DNA of 64,000 nucleotides from Pseudomonas chlororaphis subsp. chlororaphis (GCF_003945765.1 NZ_CP027712.1:992001-1056000); one strand, 5' to 3'. Positions 45,801 through 55,066 are shown, counted from the stretch's first letter. Made by a program: numbers and translations. The notes: generated by a model not told the origin, from the letters alone.

Positions 45801-46687
45801 TGCCGGCCGCCGATCCGACGGTGCAGGCCGACGAGAACGCACCGGACCCGCTGGCCTCGGTCGACCCGAAGAAAGTCCCGGCGCTGGATCTCTCGATCAA
45901 TCAGCTGTACCAGGGCAACGACCTGATCGGCGCCTGGTCGCTGAAAGTGCGCCCGACCGCCAAGGGCATGGCCTTCAACAGCCTCGACCTGGGCCTCAAG
46001 GGCATGGTCCTGCAAGGCTCCGGCGGCTGGGAAGGCGAACCTGGCGCGGCCACCAGCTGGTACAAAGGCCGCCTGGGCGGCAAGAACCTGGCGGACGTGC
46101 TCAAGGGCTGGGGCTTTGCGCCGACCGTGACCAGTGAAGAGTTCCACCTGGATGTGGACGGGCGCTGGCCTGGCTCGCCGGCCTGGGTCGGGCCCAAGCG
46201 GTTCTCGGGCAGCCTGGATGCGACCCTGCGCAAAGGCCAGTTCGTGGAAGTCGAAGGCGGGGCGCAGGCCTTGCGGGTATTCGGCCTGCTGAACTTCAAT
46301 TCCATCGGCCGGCGCTTGCGCCTGGACTTCTCCGACCTGTTCGGCAAGGGCCTGAGCTACGACCGGGTCAAGGGGTTGCTGGTGGCCAGCAACGGTGTCT
46401 ACGTGACCCGCGAACCCATCACCCTGACCGGGCCGTCGAGCAACCTGGAGCTCAATGGCACCCTGGACCTGGTGGCCGACCAGGTGGATTCGAAGCTGCT
46501 GGTGACGCTGCCGGTGACCAACAACCTGCCGATCGCCGCGCTGATCGTCGGTGCGCCGGCGGTCGGCGGGGCGCTGTTCCTGATCGACAAGCTGATCGGC
46601 GACCGGGTGTCGCGCTTCGCCAGCGTCCAGTACAGCGTCAAGGGGCCCTGGAAGGACCCGAAAATCACCTTCGACAAACCTTTTTGA
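42884..46687 (+). CDS. yhdP: AsmA-like envelope protein YhdP
   Basis: Very large inner-membrane-anchored periplasmic protein, about 1267 aa from the ATG at 42884; another ATG at 42896 has a better-placed GGAG and is possible. One helix (LTRWGLGLCALLLVLTALYV) is followed by repeated beta-strand DUF3971/AsmA-like segments. It ends in an AsmA C-terminal domain (LELNGTLDLVADQVDSKLLV, VSRFASVQYSVKGPWKDPKI). Family members TamB, YdbH and YhdP form hydrophobic bridges moving phospholipid to the outer membrane. A GC-rich stem (42841-42877) between rng and this gene may modulate read-through. Confidence 0.93.
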   Translation: MERLMRFLAALTRWGLGLCALLLVLTALYVSLGRELTPLVAEYRAEVQAKAQESLGMPVQIGRLEGSWSGFSPILLAHDVTVGEGANALRLDQVRVAPDLPGSALARQLRVKHLEFSGLNLSLKEGPDGRWALEGLPVQDNQPLDPEQLLNRMQMVSELSVLDSQVTLQPLDHPAIALTYVGLNLRVGPGRQRLDARLTLPDGQPLAVSLRTRIRASAWREGQADAYLSLPQSDWAKWLPPRVTQQWTFSELKAGGEFWLSWGDGLLQSMVARLNAPQVSGAYDERKPVTVKNLALNAYFQRNEQGLSVAFDSLAMNIGETRWESRLHLQQTGTVNSAEELWHLQADRLDLTPITPVLDAWAPLPEKAATLIDNLKVTGALRNILFDFRPQVSGDQRLSFAANLEQVGFNAYRGAPAARNVSGSISGDLGQGELRMDSKDFALHLDPIFAKPWQYLQANARLTWKLDQQGFTLIAPYLKVLGEEGKIAGDFLIRLHFDHTQEDYMDLRVGLVDGDGRYTAKYLPEVLSPALDEWLRTAILKGAVDEGFFQYQGSLNHGAADTARSISLFFKVHDAELAFQPGWPHIGKVSGDVFIEDSGVRILASQGQLLDTQVKDVYVNIPHVPAGQSPHMFIDGEFAGGLGDGLKILQEAPIGTGPTFAGWQGDGDLQGKLKLDIPLVKGEEPKVLVDFKTSKARLKLSEPELELSQLKGDFRFDSSKGLSGQGISAQAFERPVTAQIFADGRPGKLDTRVVAKGQVSVNKLTEWLKYNQPLPVSGDIPYQLQLNLDGADSQLMVSSSLKGVAIDLPAPFGMAAGQGRDSVLRMTLQGAERRYWFDYGDLANFTFAAPSGNFADGRGELFLGEGDAVLPGAKGLRVRGVLSELDVEPWKALVDRYAGQDAGGSAKQLLSGADFRVGKLSGFGTTLDEARVQLTRKPSSWALQLDSQQAKGNVAIPDAKAAPMAINLQYVRLPAADPTVQADENAPDPLASVDPKKVPALDLSINQLYQGNDLIGAWSLKVRPTAKGMAFNSLDLGLKGMVLQGSGGWEGEPGAATSWYKGRLGGKNLADVLKGWGFAPTVTSEEFHLDVDGRWPGSPAWVGPKRFSGSLDATLRKGQFVEVEGGAQALRVFGLLNFNSIGRRLRLDFSDLFGKGLSYDRVKGLLVASNGVYVTREPITLTGPSSNLELNGTLDLVADQVDSKLLVTLPVTNNLPIAALIVGAPAVGGALFLIDKLIGDRVSRFASVQYSVKGPWKDPKITFDKPF

Positions 46688-46745
46688 AAAACCGCGGCCC
46701 GGGCCTATGGAGTAGCATGGCCACATATCCAACCTGGAGTGCGCC

Positions 46746-47585
46746 ATGTCCCTTGCGGTGATTCAAATGGTCAGCCAGAGCGACGTTCTGGCCAATCTAC
46801 AGCAGGCGCGCCAACTGCTGGAGCAGGCCGCTGCCGGCGGTGCGCGGCTGGCTGTATTGCCGGAGAACTTCGCCGCCATGGGGCGCCGTGATGCGGCGGC
46901 CATCGGTCGGGCCGAGGCCCGGGGCGAAGGCCCGATCCTGCCCTGGTTGAAACAGACCGCCCGCGACCTCAAGTTATGGATAGTCGCCGGCACCTTGCCG
47001 CTGCCTCCGGTGGACCAGCCGGAGACCAAGGCCCGGGCCTGCTCGCTGCTGATCGACGAGCACGGCGAGCAAGTGGCGCGCTACGACAAGCTGCATCTGT
47101 TCGACGTGGACGTGGCCGACAATCGCGGCCGTTACCGGGAGTCGGATGACTATGCTCATGGAGAGCAGGTGGTGGTGGCGGATACGCCGGTGGGCCGGGT
47201 TGGCCTGACTGTGTGCTACGACCTGCGTTTTCCGGAGCTGTACAGCGAATTGCGAGCCGCCGGGGCGGAGCTGATCAGCGCTCCTTCGGCGTTTACCGCC
47301 GTGACCGGCGCGGCGCATTGGGACGTATTGATCCGCGCCCGGGCCATCGAAACCCAGTGCTACCTGCTGGCGGCGGCGCAAGGCGGCATTCATCCGGGAC
47401 CCCGGGAGACCTTTGGCCATGCGGCCATCGTCGACCCCTGGGGTCGGGTGCTGGCGCAGCAGGATCAAGGCGAGGCCGTGCTGCTGGCCGAGCGCGACAG
47501 CAGCGAACAGGCGTCCATCCGGGCGCGCATGCCGGTGGCCAGTCACCGGCGCTTTTTCTCGCAAGGCGCGCAGCGACTTGCTTAA
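46746..47585 (+). CDS. Carbon-nitrogen hydrolase (Nit1-like, deaminated-glutathione amidase type)
   Basis: 279 aa nitrilase-superfamily amidase. The Glu-Lys-Cys triad is in place: E40 (VLPENFAAM), K115 (YDKLHLFD) and C157 (TVCYDLRFPELYSEL). The sequence most resembles branch 10 (Nit/YbeM), whose members repair deaminated glutathione, rather than true nitrilases. It sits between yhdP and tldD as in other Pseudomonas, and ends 27 bases before tldD. Confidence 0.9.
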   Translation: MSLAVIQMVSQSDVLANLQQARQLLEQAAAGGARLAVLPENFAAMGRRDAAAIGRAEARGEGPILPWLKQTARDLKLWIVAGTLPLPPVDQPETKARACSLLIDEHGEQVARYDKLHLFDVDVADNRGRYRESDDYAHGEQVVVADTPVGRVGLTVCYDLRFPELYSELRAAGAELISAPSAFTAVTGAAHWDVLIRARAIETQCYLLAAAQGGIHPGPRETFGHAAIVDPWGRVLAQQDQGEAVLLAERDSSEQASIRARMPVASHRRFFSQGAQRLA

Positions 47586-47612
47586 GAACGACGAATTTAA
47601 GGCGTAAAGCAT

Positions 47613-49055
47613 ATGAGCGGGTTGTTATCTTCAGTCAGTGAACACCTTCTGGCGCCCGGTGGCGTGACCCTGGAAAGCCTGCAGGGCGTGCTCGGCGATC
47701 TGGCCGGCCCGGGTATCGATGCCGCCGACCTGTATTTCCAGGGGCAGATTTCCGAGTCCTGGTCGCTGGAAGACGGCATCGTCAAGGAAGGCAGCTTCAA
47801 TCTGGACCAGGGCGTTGGCGTGCGGGCGCAATCGGGTGAGAAAACCGGTTTTGCCTACAGCAATGCCATCACCCTCGAAGCGCTCGGCCTGGCTGCCCGG
47901 GCCGCACGCTCGATTTCCTGCGCCGGGCAGAACGGTACCGTGCAGGCCTTTACCACCCAGGACGTGGCCCAGCTGTATGCGCCGGACAACCCCCTGGAAG
48001 TCATCAGCCGCGCGGAAAAGGTCGAGCTGCTCAAGCGTGTCGACGCCGCGACCCGTGCTCTCGATCCACGTATCCAGCAGGTCAGCGTCAGCATGGCCGG
48101 GGTCTGGGAGCGCATCCTGGTGGCCTCCACCGATGGCGGCCTGGCGGCGGATGTGCGGCCTTTGGTGCGCTTCAACGTCAGCGTGATCGTCGAGCAGAAC
48201 GGTCGCCGCGAACGTGGCGGCCATGGCGGCGGCGGGCGTACCGACTACCGTTATTTCCTCAGTGAAGACCGTGCCATGGGATACGCCCGTGAGGCATTGC
48301 GCCAGGCCCTGGTCAACCTGGAAGCCATCCCCGCGCCAGCCGGCACCTTGCCGGTGGTACTGGGTTCCGGCTGGTCCGGCGTGCTGTTGCACGAAGCAGT
48401 GGGGCATGGCCTGGAAGGCGATTTCAACCGCAAGGGCAGCTCGGCCTACAGCGGCCGCATGGGCGAGATGGTGGCCTCGAAACTCTGCACCATCGTCGAC
48501 GACGGCACCCTGGCCGGGCGGCGCGGCTCGCTGAGCATCGACGACGAAGGCACCCCGACCGAATGCACCACCCTGATCGAGAACGGTGTGCTCAAGGGCT
48601 ACATGCAGGACAAGCTCAATGCCCGCCTGATGGGCGTGGCCCGCACCGGCAACGGTCGTCGCGAATCCTATGCGCACCTGCCGATGCCGCGCATGACCAA
48701 CACCTACATGCTGGGTGGCGAAAGTGATCCGGCGGAAATCATTGCTTCGGTGAAAAAGGGCATCTATTGCGCCAACCTGGGTGGCGGTCAGGTGGACATC
48801 ACCAGTGGCAAGTTCGTGTTCTCCACCAGTGAGGCGTATCTGATCGAAGACGGCAAGATCACCGCGCCAGTCAAGGGCGCGACCCTGATCGGCAACGGGC
48901 CGGAAGCCATGAGCCGGGTGTCGATGGTCGGTAACGACCTGGCGCTGGACAGTGGTGTGGGGACCTGTGGCAAGGATGGGCAGTCGGTGCCGGTGGGTGT
49001 CGGCCAGCCGACCTTGAAGATCGATGCGATCACCGTGGGTGGCACGGGCGCTTAA
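47613..49055 (+). CDS. tldD: Metalloprotease TldD
   Basis: Catalytic subunit of the TldD/TldE protease, which degrades unfolded peptides and processes some modified peptides. 480 aa. The zinc motif [11 protein letters not shown] has H260 and H264 as ligands, and a cysteine in [20 protein letters not shown] context ([10 protein letters not shown]) lies near residue 388. [20 protein letters not shown] is the conserved N-terminal substrate-groove region. Its partner pmbA (tldE) is nearby at 49734 but separated by the divergent darP gene. A stem (49069-49094) closes the gene. Confidence 0.96.
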   Translation: MSGLLSSVSEHLLAPGGVTLESLQGVLGDLAGPGIDAADLYFQGQISESWSLEDGIVKEGSFNLDQGVGVRAQSGEKTGFAYSNAITLEALGLAARAARSISCAGQNGTVQAFTTQDVAQLYAPDNPLEVISRAEKVELLKRVDAATRALDPRIQQVSVSMAGVWERILVASTDGGLAADVRPLVRFNVSVIVEQNGRRERGGHGGGGRTDYRYFLSEDRAMGYAREALRQALVNLEAIPAPAGTLPVVLGSGWSGVLLHEAVGHGLEGDFNRKGSSAYSGRMGEMVASKLCTIVDDGTLAGRRGSLSIDDEGTPTECTTLIENGVLKGYMQDKLNARLMGVARTGNGRRESYAHLPMPRMTNTYMLGGESDPAEIIASVKKGIYCANLGGGQVDITSGKFVFSTSEAYLIEDGKITAPVKGATLIGNGPEAMSRVSMVGNDLALDSGVGTCGKDGQSVPVGVGQPTLKIDAITVGGTGA

Positions 49056-49068
49056 GAAGTGAAGCGGC

Positions 49069-49094
49069 GGGTGAGTTGCCGGGCAACCCACCCG
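49069..49094. terminator. Hairpin between convergent tldD and darP
   Basis: CGGGTG-GTTGCC / GGCAAC-CACCCG stem with one bulge between two converging genes. There is no clear T-run. Confidence 0.5.
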
Positions 49095-49103
49095 AGTCGA
49101 GGC

Positions 49104-49625
49104 TCAGCGCAGGCCGCGTTGAGTCTCGTCCAGCTCGCGGATGTATTTGAAGATTTTACGGCTGGAGGCAGGCGGCTTGTTATGGGCCACCTCATGCTGG
49201 GCCTGACGGATCAGGGAGCGCAGCTGCTGACGATCCGCTTGCGGATAGTCGGTGACGAACTTTTCCAGGACCGCGTCATCGCCCGCGATCAAGCGATCGC
49301 GCCAGCGCTCCAGGCCATGGAAACGTTCGTTGTACTGGCGAGTCGAGGCGTCGAGTTGGTCCAGCAGCACCAGGATCGCGCTGGTGTCCTGATCGCGCAT
49401 CAGCTTGCCGATGAATTGCAGGTGGCGTTTGCGCGCGATATGGGCGACATGCTTGGGTGCATCCGCCAGGGCCCGGCGCAGAGCGTCGGTCAACGGCAGT
49501 TTGTTCAGCAAGTCGGGCTTGAGTGTTGTAAGGCGCTCGCCGAGGTCAACCAGAGCATGCAGCTCGCGTTTGACCTGGGATTTGCTTTTCTCCCCATCGA
49601 GGGAGTCGTCGTAAGAATCAACCAT
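49104..49625 (-). CDS. darP: Ribosome-associated protein DarP (YjgA, DUF615)
   Basis: 50S assembly factor, 173 aa from the ATG at 49625 ([20 protein letters not shown]). It is highly charged and helical, with the family blocks [55 protein letters not shown] and [16 protein letters not shown]. It is transcribed against tldD and pmbA and divergently from pmbA; the 108-base spacer holds both promoters. Confidence 0.94.
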   Translation of the reverse strand: MVDSYDDSLDGEKSKSQVKRELHALVDLGERLTTLKPDLLNKLPLTDALRRALADAPKHVAHIARKRHLQFIGKLMRDQDTSAILVLLDQLDASTRQYNERFHGLERWRDRLIAGDDAVLEKFVTDYPQADRQQLRSLIRQAQHEVAHNKPPASSRKIFKYIRELDETQRGLR

Positions 49626-49733
49626 GGTGGCAGTCCGCAAAGAAACGCCGCCATGATAACCAGTCGGGGGCCGCTTGTCCGGCCCGGTCGCTCGAAGGCC
49701 TTAACCGAAAGCAGAATTTGAGTGGAGAAAACC

Positions 49734-51080
49734 ATGAGTGCAGCACAAAGCGTCGGCCCGCAGGCTTTGCCGGCACTGCAGGAACAAGTCGAGCAGATCA
49801 TCGCCGAGGCCAAGCGCCAGGGTGCCAGTGCCTGCGAAGTGGCGGTTTCTCTGGAGCAGGGCCTGTCGACTTCGGTTCGCCAGCGGGAAGTGGAAACCGT
49901 CGAGTTCAATCGCGACCAGGGCTTTGGCATCACGCTCTATGTCGGCCAGCGCAAGGGCTCGGCCAGCACCTCGGCCAGTGGTCCCGAGGCGATTCGCGAA
50001 ACCGTCGCCGCGGCCCTGGCCATCGCCAAACACACCTCGGAAGACGAAAGCTCGGGGTTGGCCGATGCCGCCCTGATGGCCCGGGACGTGCCGGACTTCG
50101 ACCTGTTCCACGCCTGGGACATTACCCCGGAGCAAGCCATCGAGCAGGCGCTGGCCTGTGAGGCTGCGGCTTTTGCCGCCGACAGCCGGATCAAGAACGC
50201 TGACGGCACTACCCTGAGCACCCACCAGGGCTGCCGCGTATACGGCAACAGCCACGGTTTTATCGGCGGTTATGCGTCGACTCGGCACAGCTTGAGTTGC
50301 GTGATGATCGCCGAGGCCGACGGCCAGATGCAGCGTGACTACTGGTATGACGTCAATCGCCAGGGCCATCTGTTGACGGACCCGGTGACCATCGGCCAGC
50401 GCGCCGCGCAACGTGCTGCGAGCCGCCTGGGCGCCCGCCCGGTGCCGACCTGCGAAGTGCCGGTGCTGTTTTCCGCGGAACTGGCCGGCGGCCTGTTCGG
50501 CAGCTTCCTGGGGGCGATTTCCGGCGGCAACCTGTACCGCAAATCGTCCTTCCTCGAGGGCGCGCTGGGGCAGCGACTGTTCCCCGAGTGGCTGACCATC
50601 GATGAGCGTCCGCACTTGATGCGCGCCCTGGGCAGTTCGGCGTTCGACGGCGATGGCCTGGCCACTTACGCCAAGCCTTTCGTCGAGAACGGCGAACTGG
50701 TGTCCTACGTGCTGGGGACTTATTCCGGGCGCAAGCTCGGCCTGCCCAGCACCGCCAACGCCGGTGGCGTGCACAACCTGTTCGTGACCCATGGCGAGGA
50801 AGACCAGGCGGCCTTGCTGCGCCGCATGGGCCGGGGCCTGCTGGTCACCGAACTGATGGGCCACGGGCTGAACATGGTCACCGGCGATTACTCCCGGGGC
50901 GCGGCCGGTTTCTGGGTGGAAAATGGCGAAATCCAGTTCGCTGTCCAGGAGGTGACCATTGCCGGCAACATGCGCAACATGTTCAAGCAGATCATCGCTG
51001 TCGGTAACGATCTGGAGCTGCGCAGCAACATCCGCACCGGTTCGGTATTGATCGAACGCATGACGGTCGCTGGCAGCTAA
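49734..51080 (+). CDS. pmbA: Metalloprotease partner PmbA/TldE
   Basis: Non-catalytic subunit of TldD/E, 448 aa from the ATG at 49734, with GTGGAGAAA upstream. It shares the TldD fold (SLEQGLSTSVRQREVETVEF, GFGITLYVGQRKGSASTS), but the zinc motif is absent: the corresponding helix reads EVPVLFSAELAGGLFGSFLG. The C-terminus (SRGAAGFWVENGEIQFAVQE) is family-typical. In E. coli the pair matures microcin B17 and degrades CcdA. Confidence 0.95.
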   Translation: MSAAQSVGPQALPALQEQVEQIIAEAKRQGASACEVAVSLEQGLSTSVRQREVETVEFNRDQGFGITLYVGQRKGSASTSASGPEAIRETVAAALAIAKHTSEDESSGLADAALMARDVPDFDLFHAWDITPEQAIEQALACEAAAFAADSRIKNADGTTLSTHQGCRVYGNSHGFIGGYASTRHSLSCVMIAEADGQMQRDYWYDVNRQGHLLTDPVTIGQRAAQRAASRLGARPVPTCEVPVLFSAELAGGLFGSFLGAISGGNLYRKSSFLEGALGQRLFPEWLTIDERPHLMRALGSSAFDGDGLATYAKPFVENGELVSYVLGTYSGRKLGLPSTANAGGVHNLFVTHGEEDQAALLRRMGRGLLVTELMGHGLNMVTGDYSRGAAGFWVENGEIQFAVQEVTIAGNMRNMFKQIIAVGNDLELRSNIRTGSVLIERMTVAGS

Positions 51081-51098
51081 GTCGTAACGGCGTCAGCG

Positions 51099-51133
51099 AA
51101 AGCGCGCGTCCCGTCCGGGGCGCGCGCTTTTTT
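51099..51133 (+). terminator. Terminator of pmbA
   Basis: Stem AAGCGCGCG / CGCGCGCTT with a GC-rich loop, followed by six T. Confidence 0.85.
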
Positions 51134-51217
51134 ATTGCCCGGCTTTTGAACACTGACCAACCCTAGCCACCTGTGCAGGGACGCTTGGTCTTGAGCTTGT
51201 TTTGATTCTCAATATCA

Positions 51218-51239
51218 TATAATAATAAATCTCATTATC
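51218..51239 (+). promoter_or_regulatory. fagA promoter -10 box and Fur box
   Basis: TATAAT at 51218-51223 overlaps AATAATAAATCTCATTATC (51221-51239), which matches 14 of 19 bases of the Fur consensus. The whole stretch 51204-51240 is AT-rich and may hold a second overlapping Fur site. It predicts induction of fagA-fumC-orfX-sodA under iron limitation. Confidence 0.7.
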
Positions 51240-51254
51240 GAATGAGCCCAGGTC

Positions 51255-51650
51255 ATGAGTTCTGCCTTGCACGAGCAGCCTTATCTCGAAAGCTGGCGTT
51301 GGATGAGTCGCCAGATCCGTTGTGCCCTCGATCCGGACGAGCCGCGGCTGATCGAGCATTACCTGGCCGAAGGGCGCTATCTGGCGTGTTGCACCGCCAC
51401 CTCGCCCTGGCTGATCGCTGAAACCTCATTCCGCCTGCTGCTCGATACCGCCACCGATACCGCGCTGCCCTGGCATTGGCGCAGCCAGTGCCTGGACCAG
51501 GCGTGGCGCCCGTTGCGTGACCTGGAACGCCTGTCTTTCTGCAAATGCCGGCTCAAGCGCTGGCAAAGCCATGCCTGGCAACTGGCGACCTGCTCGTTGC
51601 TGCCATCCATTCCTCTTATCGAACTGGTGCAAGGATTTCCCGATGAGTAA
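51255..51650 (+). CDS. fagA: FagA, Fur-associated gene product of unknown function
   Basis: 131 aa starting MSSALHEQPYLESWRWMSRQ. It has several cysteines (CCTATSP, CKCRLKRW) and many tryptophans and no signal peptide. It matches the first gene of the P. aeruginosa fagA-fumC-orfX-sodA operon in position, size and order. Its function is unknown; the cysteines could bind metal. The stop overlaps the fumC start by 8 bases. A Fur box lies 16-34 bases upstream. Confidence 0.85.
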   Translation: MSSALHEQPYLESWRWMSRQIRCALDPDEPRLIEHYLAEGRYLACCTATSPWLIAETSFRLLLDTATDTALPWHWRSQCLDQAWRPLRDLERLSFCKCRLKRWQSHAWQLATCSLLPSIPLIELVQGFPDE

Positions 51651-53019
51651 TACCCGTATCGAACGCGACAGCATGGGCGAACTGCATGTTCCGGAGCAGG
51701 CGCTGTATGGCGCGCAAACCCAGCGCGCGGTGGATAACTTTCCCATCAGCCACCAGCGCATGCCGGCGCAGTTCATCCGTGCGCTGATCCTGGCCAAGGC
51801 GGCCGCGGCCAAGGCCAACGTCGAACTCAAGCAACTGAGCGAATCCCAGGGCAAGGCCATAGTCGATGCTGCCCAGGGCTTGCTGGAAGGCGACTTCATG
51901 CAGCATTTCCCGGTGGATATCTTCCAGACCGGGTCCGGCACCAGTTCCAACATGAACGCCAACGAAGTCATTGCCACCCTGGCCAGCCGTTTGCTCGGCG
52001 AACCGGTCAACCCCAACGACCATGTGAACTGCGGGCAGAGCAGCAACGACATCATCCCGACCACCATCCACGTCAGCGCCGCGCTGGGCTTGCACGAACA
52101 ACTGCTGCCGGCGCTGGTGCATCTGGTGCAAGTCATCGAGCGCAAGGCGGTCGAGGTCCATCCCTTCATCAAGACCGGCCGCACTCACTTGATGGACGCG
52201 ATGCCAGTGCGTATGAGCCAGGTGCTGGAAGGCTGGGCGCAGCAGCTCAAGGCCAATATCGGTCACCTGCAGGATCTGCTGCCGAGCCTGCAATCCCTGG
52301 CGCAGGGCGGCACGGCCGTGGGCACCGGGATCAACGCTCACCCGCAATTCGCCGCGGGCTTCAGCCGGCAATTGAGCAGCCTGACCCAGGTGCAGTTCAC
52401 CCCGGGCAAGAACCTGTTCGCCCTGATCGGCTCCCAGGACACCGCGGTGGCGGTCTCGGGCCAGCTCAAGGCTATCGCGGTCACCTTGATGAAGATCGCC
52501 AACGACCTGCGCTGGATGAACTCCGGGCCGTTGGCCGGCCTCGGCGAAATCGAGCTGGAAGGGCTGCAACCGGGGTCTTCGATCATGCCCGGCAAGGTCA
52601 ACCCGGTGATTCCGGAGGCCACGGCGATGGTGGCGGCCCAGGTGATCGGCAACGACACCACGATCACGGTGGCGGGGCAGTCGGGCAACTTCGAGCTGAA
52701 CGTCATGCTGCCGATCATCGCCCAGAACCTGTTGAGCAGCATCGAGTTGCTGGCCAATTCCAGCCGCCTGCTGGCGGACAAGGCGATTGCCAGCTTCAAG
52801 GTCAACGAGCTCAAGCTCAAGGAGGCGCTGTCGCGCAACCCGATCCTGGTCACGGCGCTCAACCCGATCATCGGCTACCAGAAGGCCGCTGAAATCGCCA
52901 AGACCGCCTACAAGCAGGGGCGCCCGGTGATCGATGTCGCCCTTGAACACACTGATCTGTCACGCAGCCAGCTGGAGATCCTGCTCGACCCGGAAAAACT
53001 CACCGCGGGCGGCGTGTAA
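51643..53019 (+). CDS. fumC: Class II fumarase, iron-independent
   Basis: Fumarate/malate hydratase that replaces Fe-S fumarases during iron starvation or oxidative stress. 458 aa from the ATG at 51643 (MSNTRIERDSMGELHVPEQA). The fumarase/aspartase signature GSSIMPGKVNP is near residue 311, with QTGSGTSSNMNANEV, KTGRTHLMDAMPV and NCGQSSNDIIPTTIH. It is coupled to fagA by an 8-base overlap and ends 27 bases before orfX. Confidence 0.96.
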   Translation: MSNTRIERDSMGELHVPEQALYGAQTQRAVDNFPISHQRMPAQFIRALILAKAAAAKANVELKQLSESQGKAIVDAAQGLLEGDFMQHFPVDIFQTGSGTSSNMNANEVIATLASRLLGEPVNPNDHVNCGQSSNDIIPTTIHVSAALGLHEQLLPALVHLVQVIERKAVEVHPFIKTGRTHLMDAMPVRMSQVLEGWAQQLKANIGHLQDLLPSLQSLAQGGTAVGTGINAHPQFAAGFSRQLSSLTQVQFTPGKNLFALIGSQDTAVAVSGQLKAIAVTLMKIANDLRWMNSGPLAGLGEIELEGLQPGSSIMPGKVNPVIPEATAMVAAQVIGNDTTITVAGQSGNFELNVMLPIIAQNLLSSIELLANSSRLLADKAIASFKVNELKLKEALSRNPILVTALNPIIGYQKAAEIAKTAYKQGRPVIDVALEHTDLSRSQLEILLDPEKLTAGGV

Positions 53020-53046
53020 ATCCCGACATTGCTTTGGAGGTTCACC

Positions 53047-53496
53047 ATGGAGCACTGGAAACGCACGATCGAAAGGGCAAACCGTTTCTTCATGCAGGGC
53101 GACCTGGTGGATGCCCGCGAGTATTACTTGCAGGCCCTGGCCCTGGCGCAGGTGTTGTTCGAGCGCTGGAGCGATGCCGACGAAGCGGTGGCGGCCTGTG
53201 TCATCTCCCATCACAACCTGGCGGACCTGCACCTGCGCCTGAACCAGCCGGAGGAGAGCGCGGAGTACCTCTGCGCCATCCATCAGCGGTTGTTGCAGAC
53301 CGTGCAGGACAGCCGCCTGGCGCCGGCGCTGCGGGAAGCCGCGCTGCGCCAGAGCAGCAAGACCTATGTCGAGTTGCTCAACTTCATCAGTGAGCACGGT
53401 GAATACCCCCGTACGCATCGCCTGCTGGAGAGCAATGTCGCGCAATCGACTGCCGGCACCGCGACCCCGAATGCCCCTCATTACGGAGCACATTGA
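53047..53496 (+). CDS. OrfX of the fagA-fumC-sodA operon, TPR-like helical protein
   Basis: 149 aa from the ATG at 53047 with TTGGAGG upstream. It is mainly helical with a TPR-like arrangement ([53 protein letters not shown]), followed by a disordered tail. It matches orfX by position; its function is not known. sodA begins 1 base after its stop, so expression of the two is linked. Confidence 0.82.
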   Translation: MEHWKRTIERANRFFMQGDLVDAREYYLQALALAQVLFERWSDADEAVAACVISHHNLADLHLRLNQPEESAEYLCAIHQRLLQTVQDSRLAPALREAALRQSSKTYVELLNFISEHGEYPRTHRLLESNVAQSTAGTATPNAPHYGAH

Positions 53497-53497
53497 G

Positions 53498-54109
53498 ATG
53501 TCCTTTACCTTGCCTGCATTGCCCTACGCCTACGACGCCCTGGAACCGCACATCGATGCGCAGACCATGGAAATTCACTACACCAAGCATCACCAGACCT
53601 ACATCAACAACCTCAACGCGGCCGTGGAAGGCACCGAATGGGCCGACTGGTCGGTGGAAAAACTGGTGGCCGGGGTCCAGCAATTGCCGGAGAAGCTGCG
53701 TGCAGCGGTGATCAACCAGGGCGGTGGTCACGCCAACCATTCGTTGTTCTGGGCGGTGATGGCGCCGAGCGGCGGAGGCAAGCCGAACGGTGCGCTGGGC
53801 CAGGCGATCGACGAGCAGCTGGGCGGTTTCGAGAGTTTCAAGGAGGCCTTCACCAAGGCCGCGCTCACGCGTTTCGGCAGCGGTTGGGCCTGGCTCAGCG
53901 TGACCCCGCAAAAGACCCTGGTCGTCGAGAGCAGCGGCAACCAGGACAGCCCATTGATGAACGGCAATACCCCGATTCTCGGTCTGGACGTGTGGGAGCA
54001 CGCCTATTACCTGCGTTACCAGAACCGGCGGCCGGAATACATCAATGCGTTCTACAACGTGATCAATTGGCCTGAAGTAGCCCAGCGCTATCAGGCCGCA
54101 CTGGTTTGA
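53498..54109 (+). CDS. sodA: Manganese superoxide dismutase
   Basis: Cytoplasmic dismutase, 203 aa, typical. Metal ligands: His in [12 protein letters not shown] near 27, His in [11 protein letters not shown] near 82, and Asp/His in [20 protein letters not shown] near 165-170. The [11 protein letters not shown] and GSGWAWL sequences favour the Mn type over Fe. As the last gene of a Fur-controlled operon it would substitute for the iron enzyme when iron is scarce. Confidence 0.95.
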   Translation: MSFTLPALPYAYDALEPHIDAQTMEIHYTKHHQTYINNLNAAVEGTEWADWSVEKLVAGVQQLPEKLRAAVINQGGGHANHSLFWAVMAPSGGGKPNGALGQAIDEQLGGFESFKEAFTKAALTRFGSGWAWLSVTPQKTLVVESSGNQDSPLMNGNTPILGLDVWEHAYYLRYQNRRPEYINAFYNVINWPEVAQRYQAALV

Positions 54110-54141
54110 GCCCCCTCCTATAAAAAGACCTAAGGCTGACT

Positions 54142-55035
54142 ATGGGCACTGAAACACTGACGATCAGCAGCGGGCGGATGTTTCGTTACGCATTCGGTTC
54201 GCTGTTGCTGTTGGCGGGTACTGCATTGCTGGTTGCCCAGGGCTTGTCCTGGCTGGATCTGGAGCCGCGCTTGTTGCGTGCATTGCAGGGTGGGGCAGTC
54301 TGTGCCCTGGGAACCGCGCTGGGGGCAGTGCCAGTGTTGGTCATTCGCAAGATGCCGCTGGCGCTGAGTGACACCCTGTTGGGATTCGGCGCCGGGGTGA
54401 TGCTGGCGGCTACGGCCTTTTCGTTGATCGTGCCCGGGATCGCCGCGGCGGAAAAGCTCGGACTGTCGCCCTGGGCGTCGAGTGGTCTGATCAGCTTCGG
54501 CATCATGCTCGGTGCCTTGGGGTTGTTTCTGGTGGACCGCAAAGTCTCGGGGGGCAACCCGGAGAAACTGGTGGGCACCCTTGAGCATCCGGTCATCCCG
54601 CCGCGAATCTGGCTGTTTGTGTTTGCCATCATCGCCCACAACATTCCCGAAGGAATGGCCGTAGGTGTTTCCGCGGGTGGAGGCATGCCGGAGGCGGACA
54701 GCCTGGCCATGGGCATCGCCTTGCAGGATGTGCCGGAAGGGCTGGTGATTGCTTTGGTGCTGGCTGGCGCCGGCATGTCCAGGGGCAAGGCATTCCTGAT
54801 CGGCGCCGCTTCAGGCCTGGTGGAGCCGGTGTTCGCGTTGCTTTGTGCGTGGCTGGTGAGCCTGGCCGAGATGCTATTGCCGCTCGGGTTGGCGTTGGCG
54901 GCGGGGGCGATGCTGCTGGTGGTGACCCACGAAGTGATTCCCGAATCACGACGCAACGGTCATGAGAAGCTGGCCAGCCTGGGCTTGTGTGTCGGCTTTT
55001 GCCTGATGATGGTCATGGATACGGCGCTCGCTTGA
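54142..55035 (+). CDS. ZIP-family metal transporter
   Basis: Inner-membrane divalent cation importer, 297 aa, about eight helices. The binuclear metal site of ZIP helices IV and V is readable: HNIPEGMAVG near residue 168 and LQDVPEGLVIAL near 195, with HEVIPESRRNGHE near the end. Only 32 bases separate it from sodA, so it may share the Fur promoter. That would fit import of Mn2+ (or Zn2+) for the Mn-enzyme, but the metal is inferred. Confidence 0.88.
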   Translation: MGTETLTISSGRMFRYAFGSLLLLAGTALLVAQGLSWLDLEPRLLRALQGGAVCALGTALGAVPVLVIRKMPLALSDTLLGFGAGVMLAATAFSLIVPGIAAAEKLGLSPWASSGLISFGIMLGALGLFLVDRKVSGGNPEKLVGTLEHPVIPPRIWLFVFAIIAHNIPEGMAVGVSAGGGMPEADSLAMGIALQDVPEGLVIALVLAGAGMSRGKAFLIGAASGLVEPVFALLCAWLVSLAEMLLPLGLALAAGAMLLVVTHEVIPESRRNGHEKLASLGLCVGFCLMMVMDTALA

Positions 55036-55066
55036 GTGCCTTTGCGGCAGGCTTGCCTTGCCGACC

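Noticed and set aside
43679..46747. Very long open frame (about 1000 codons) opposite yhdP
   Set aside because: It is antisense to a well-recognised gene; high GC removes stop codons from the opposite strand, and the product has no domain.
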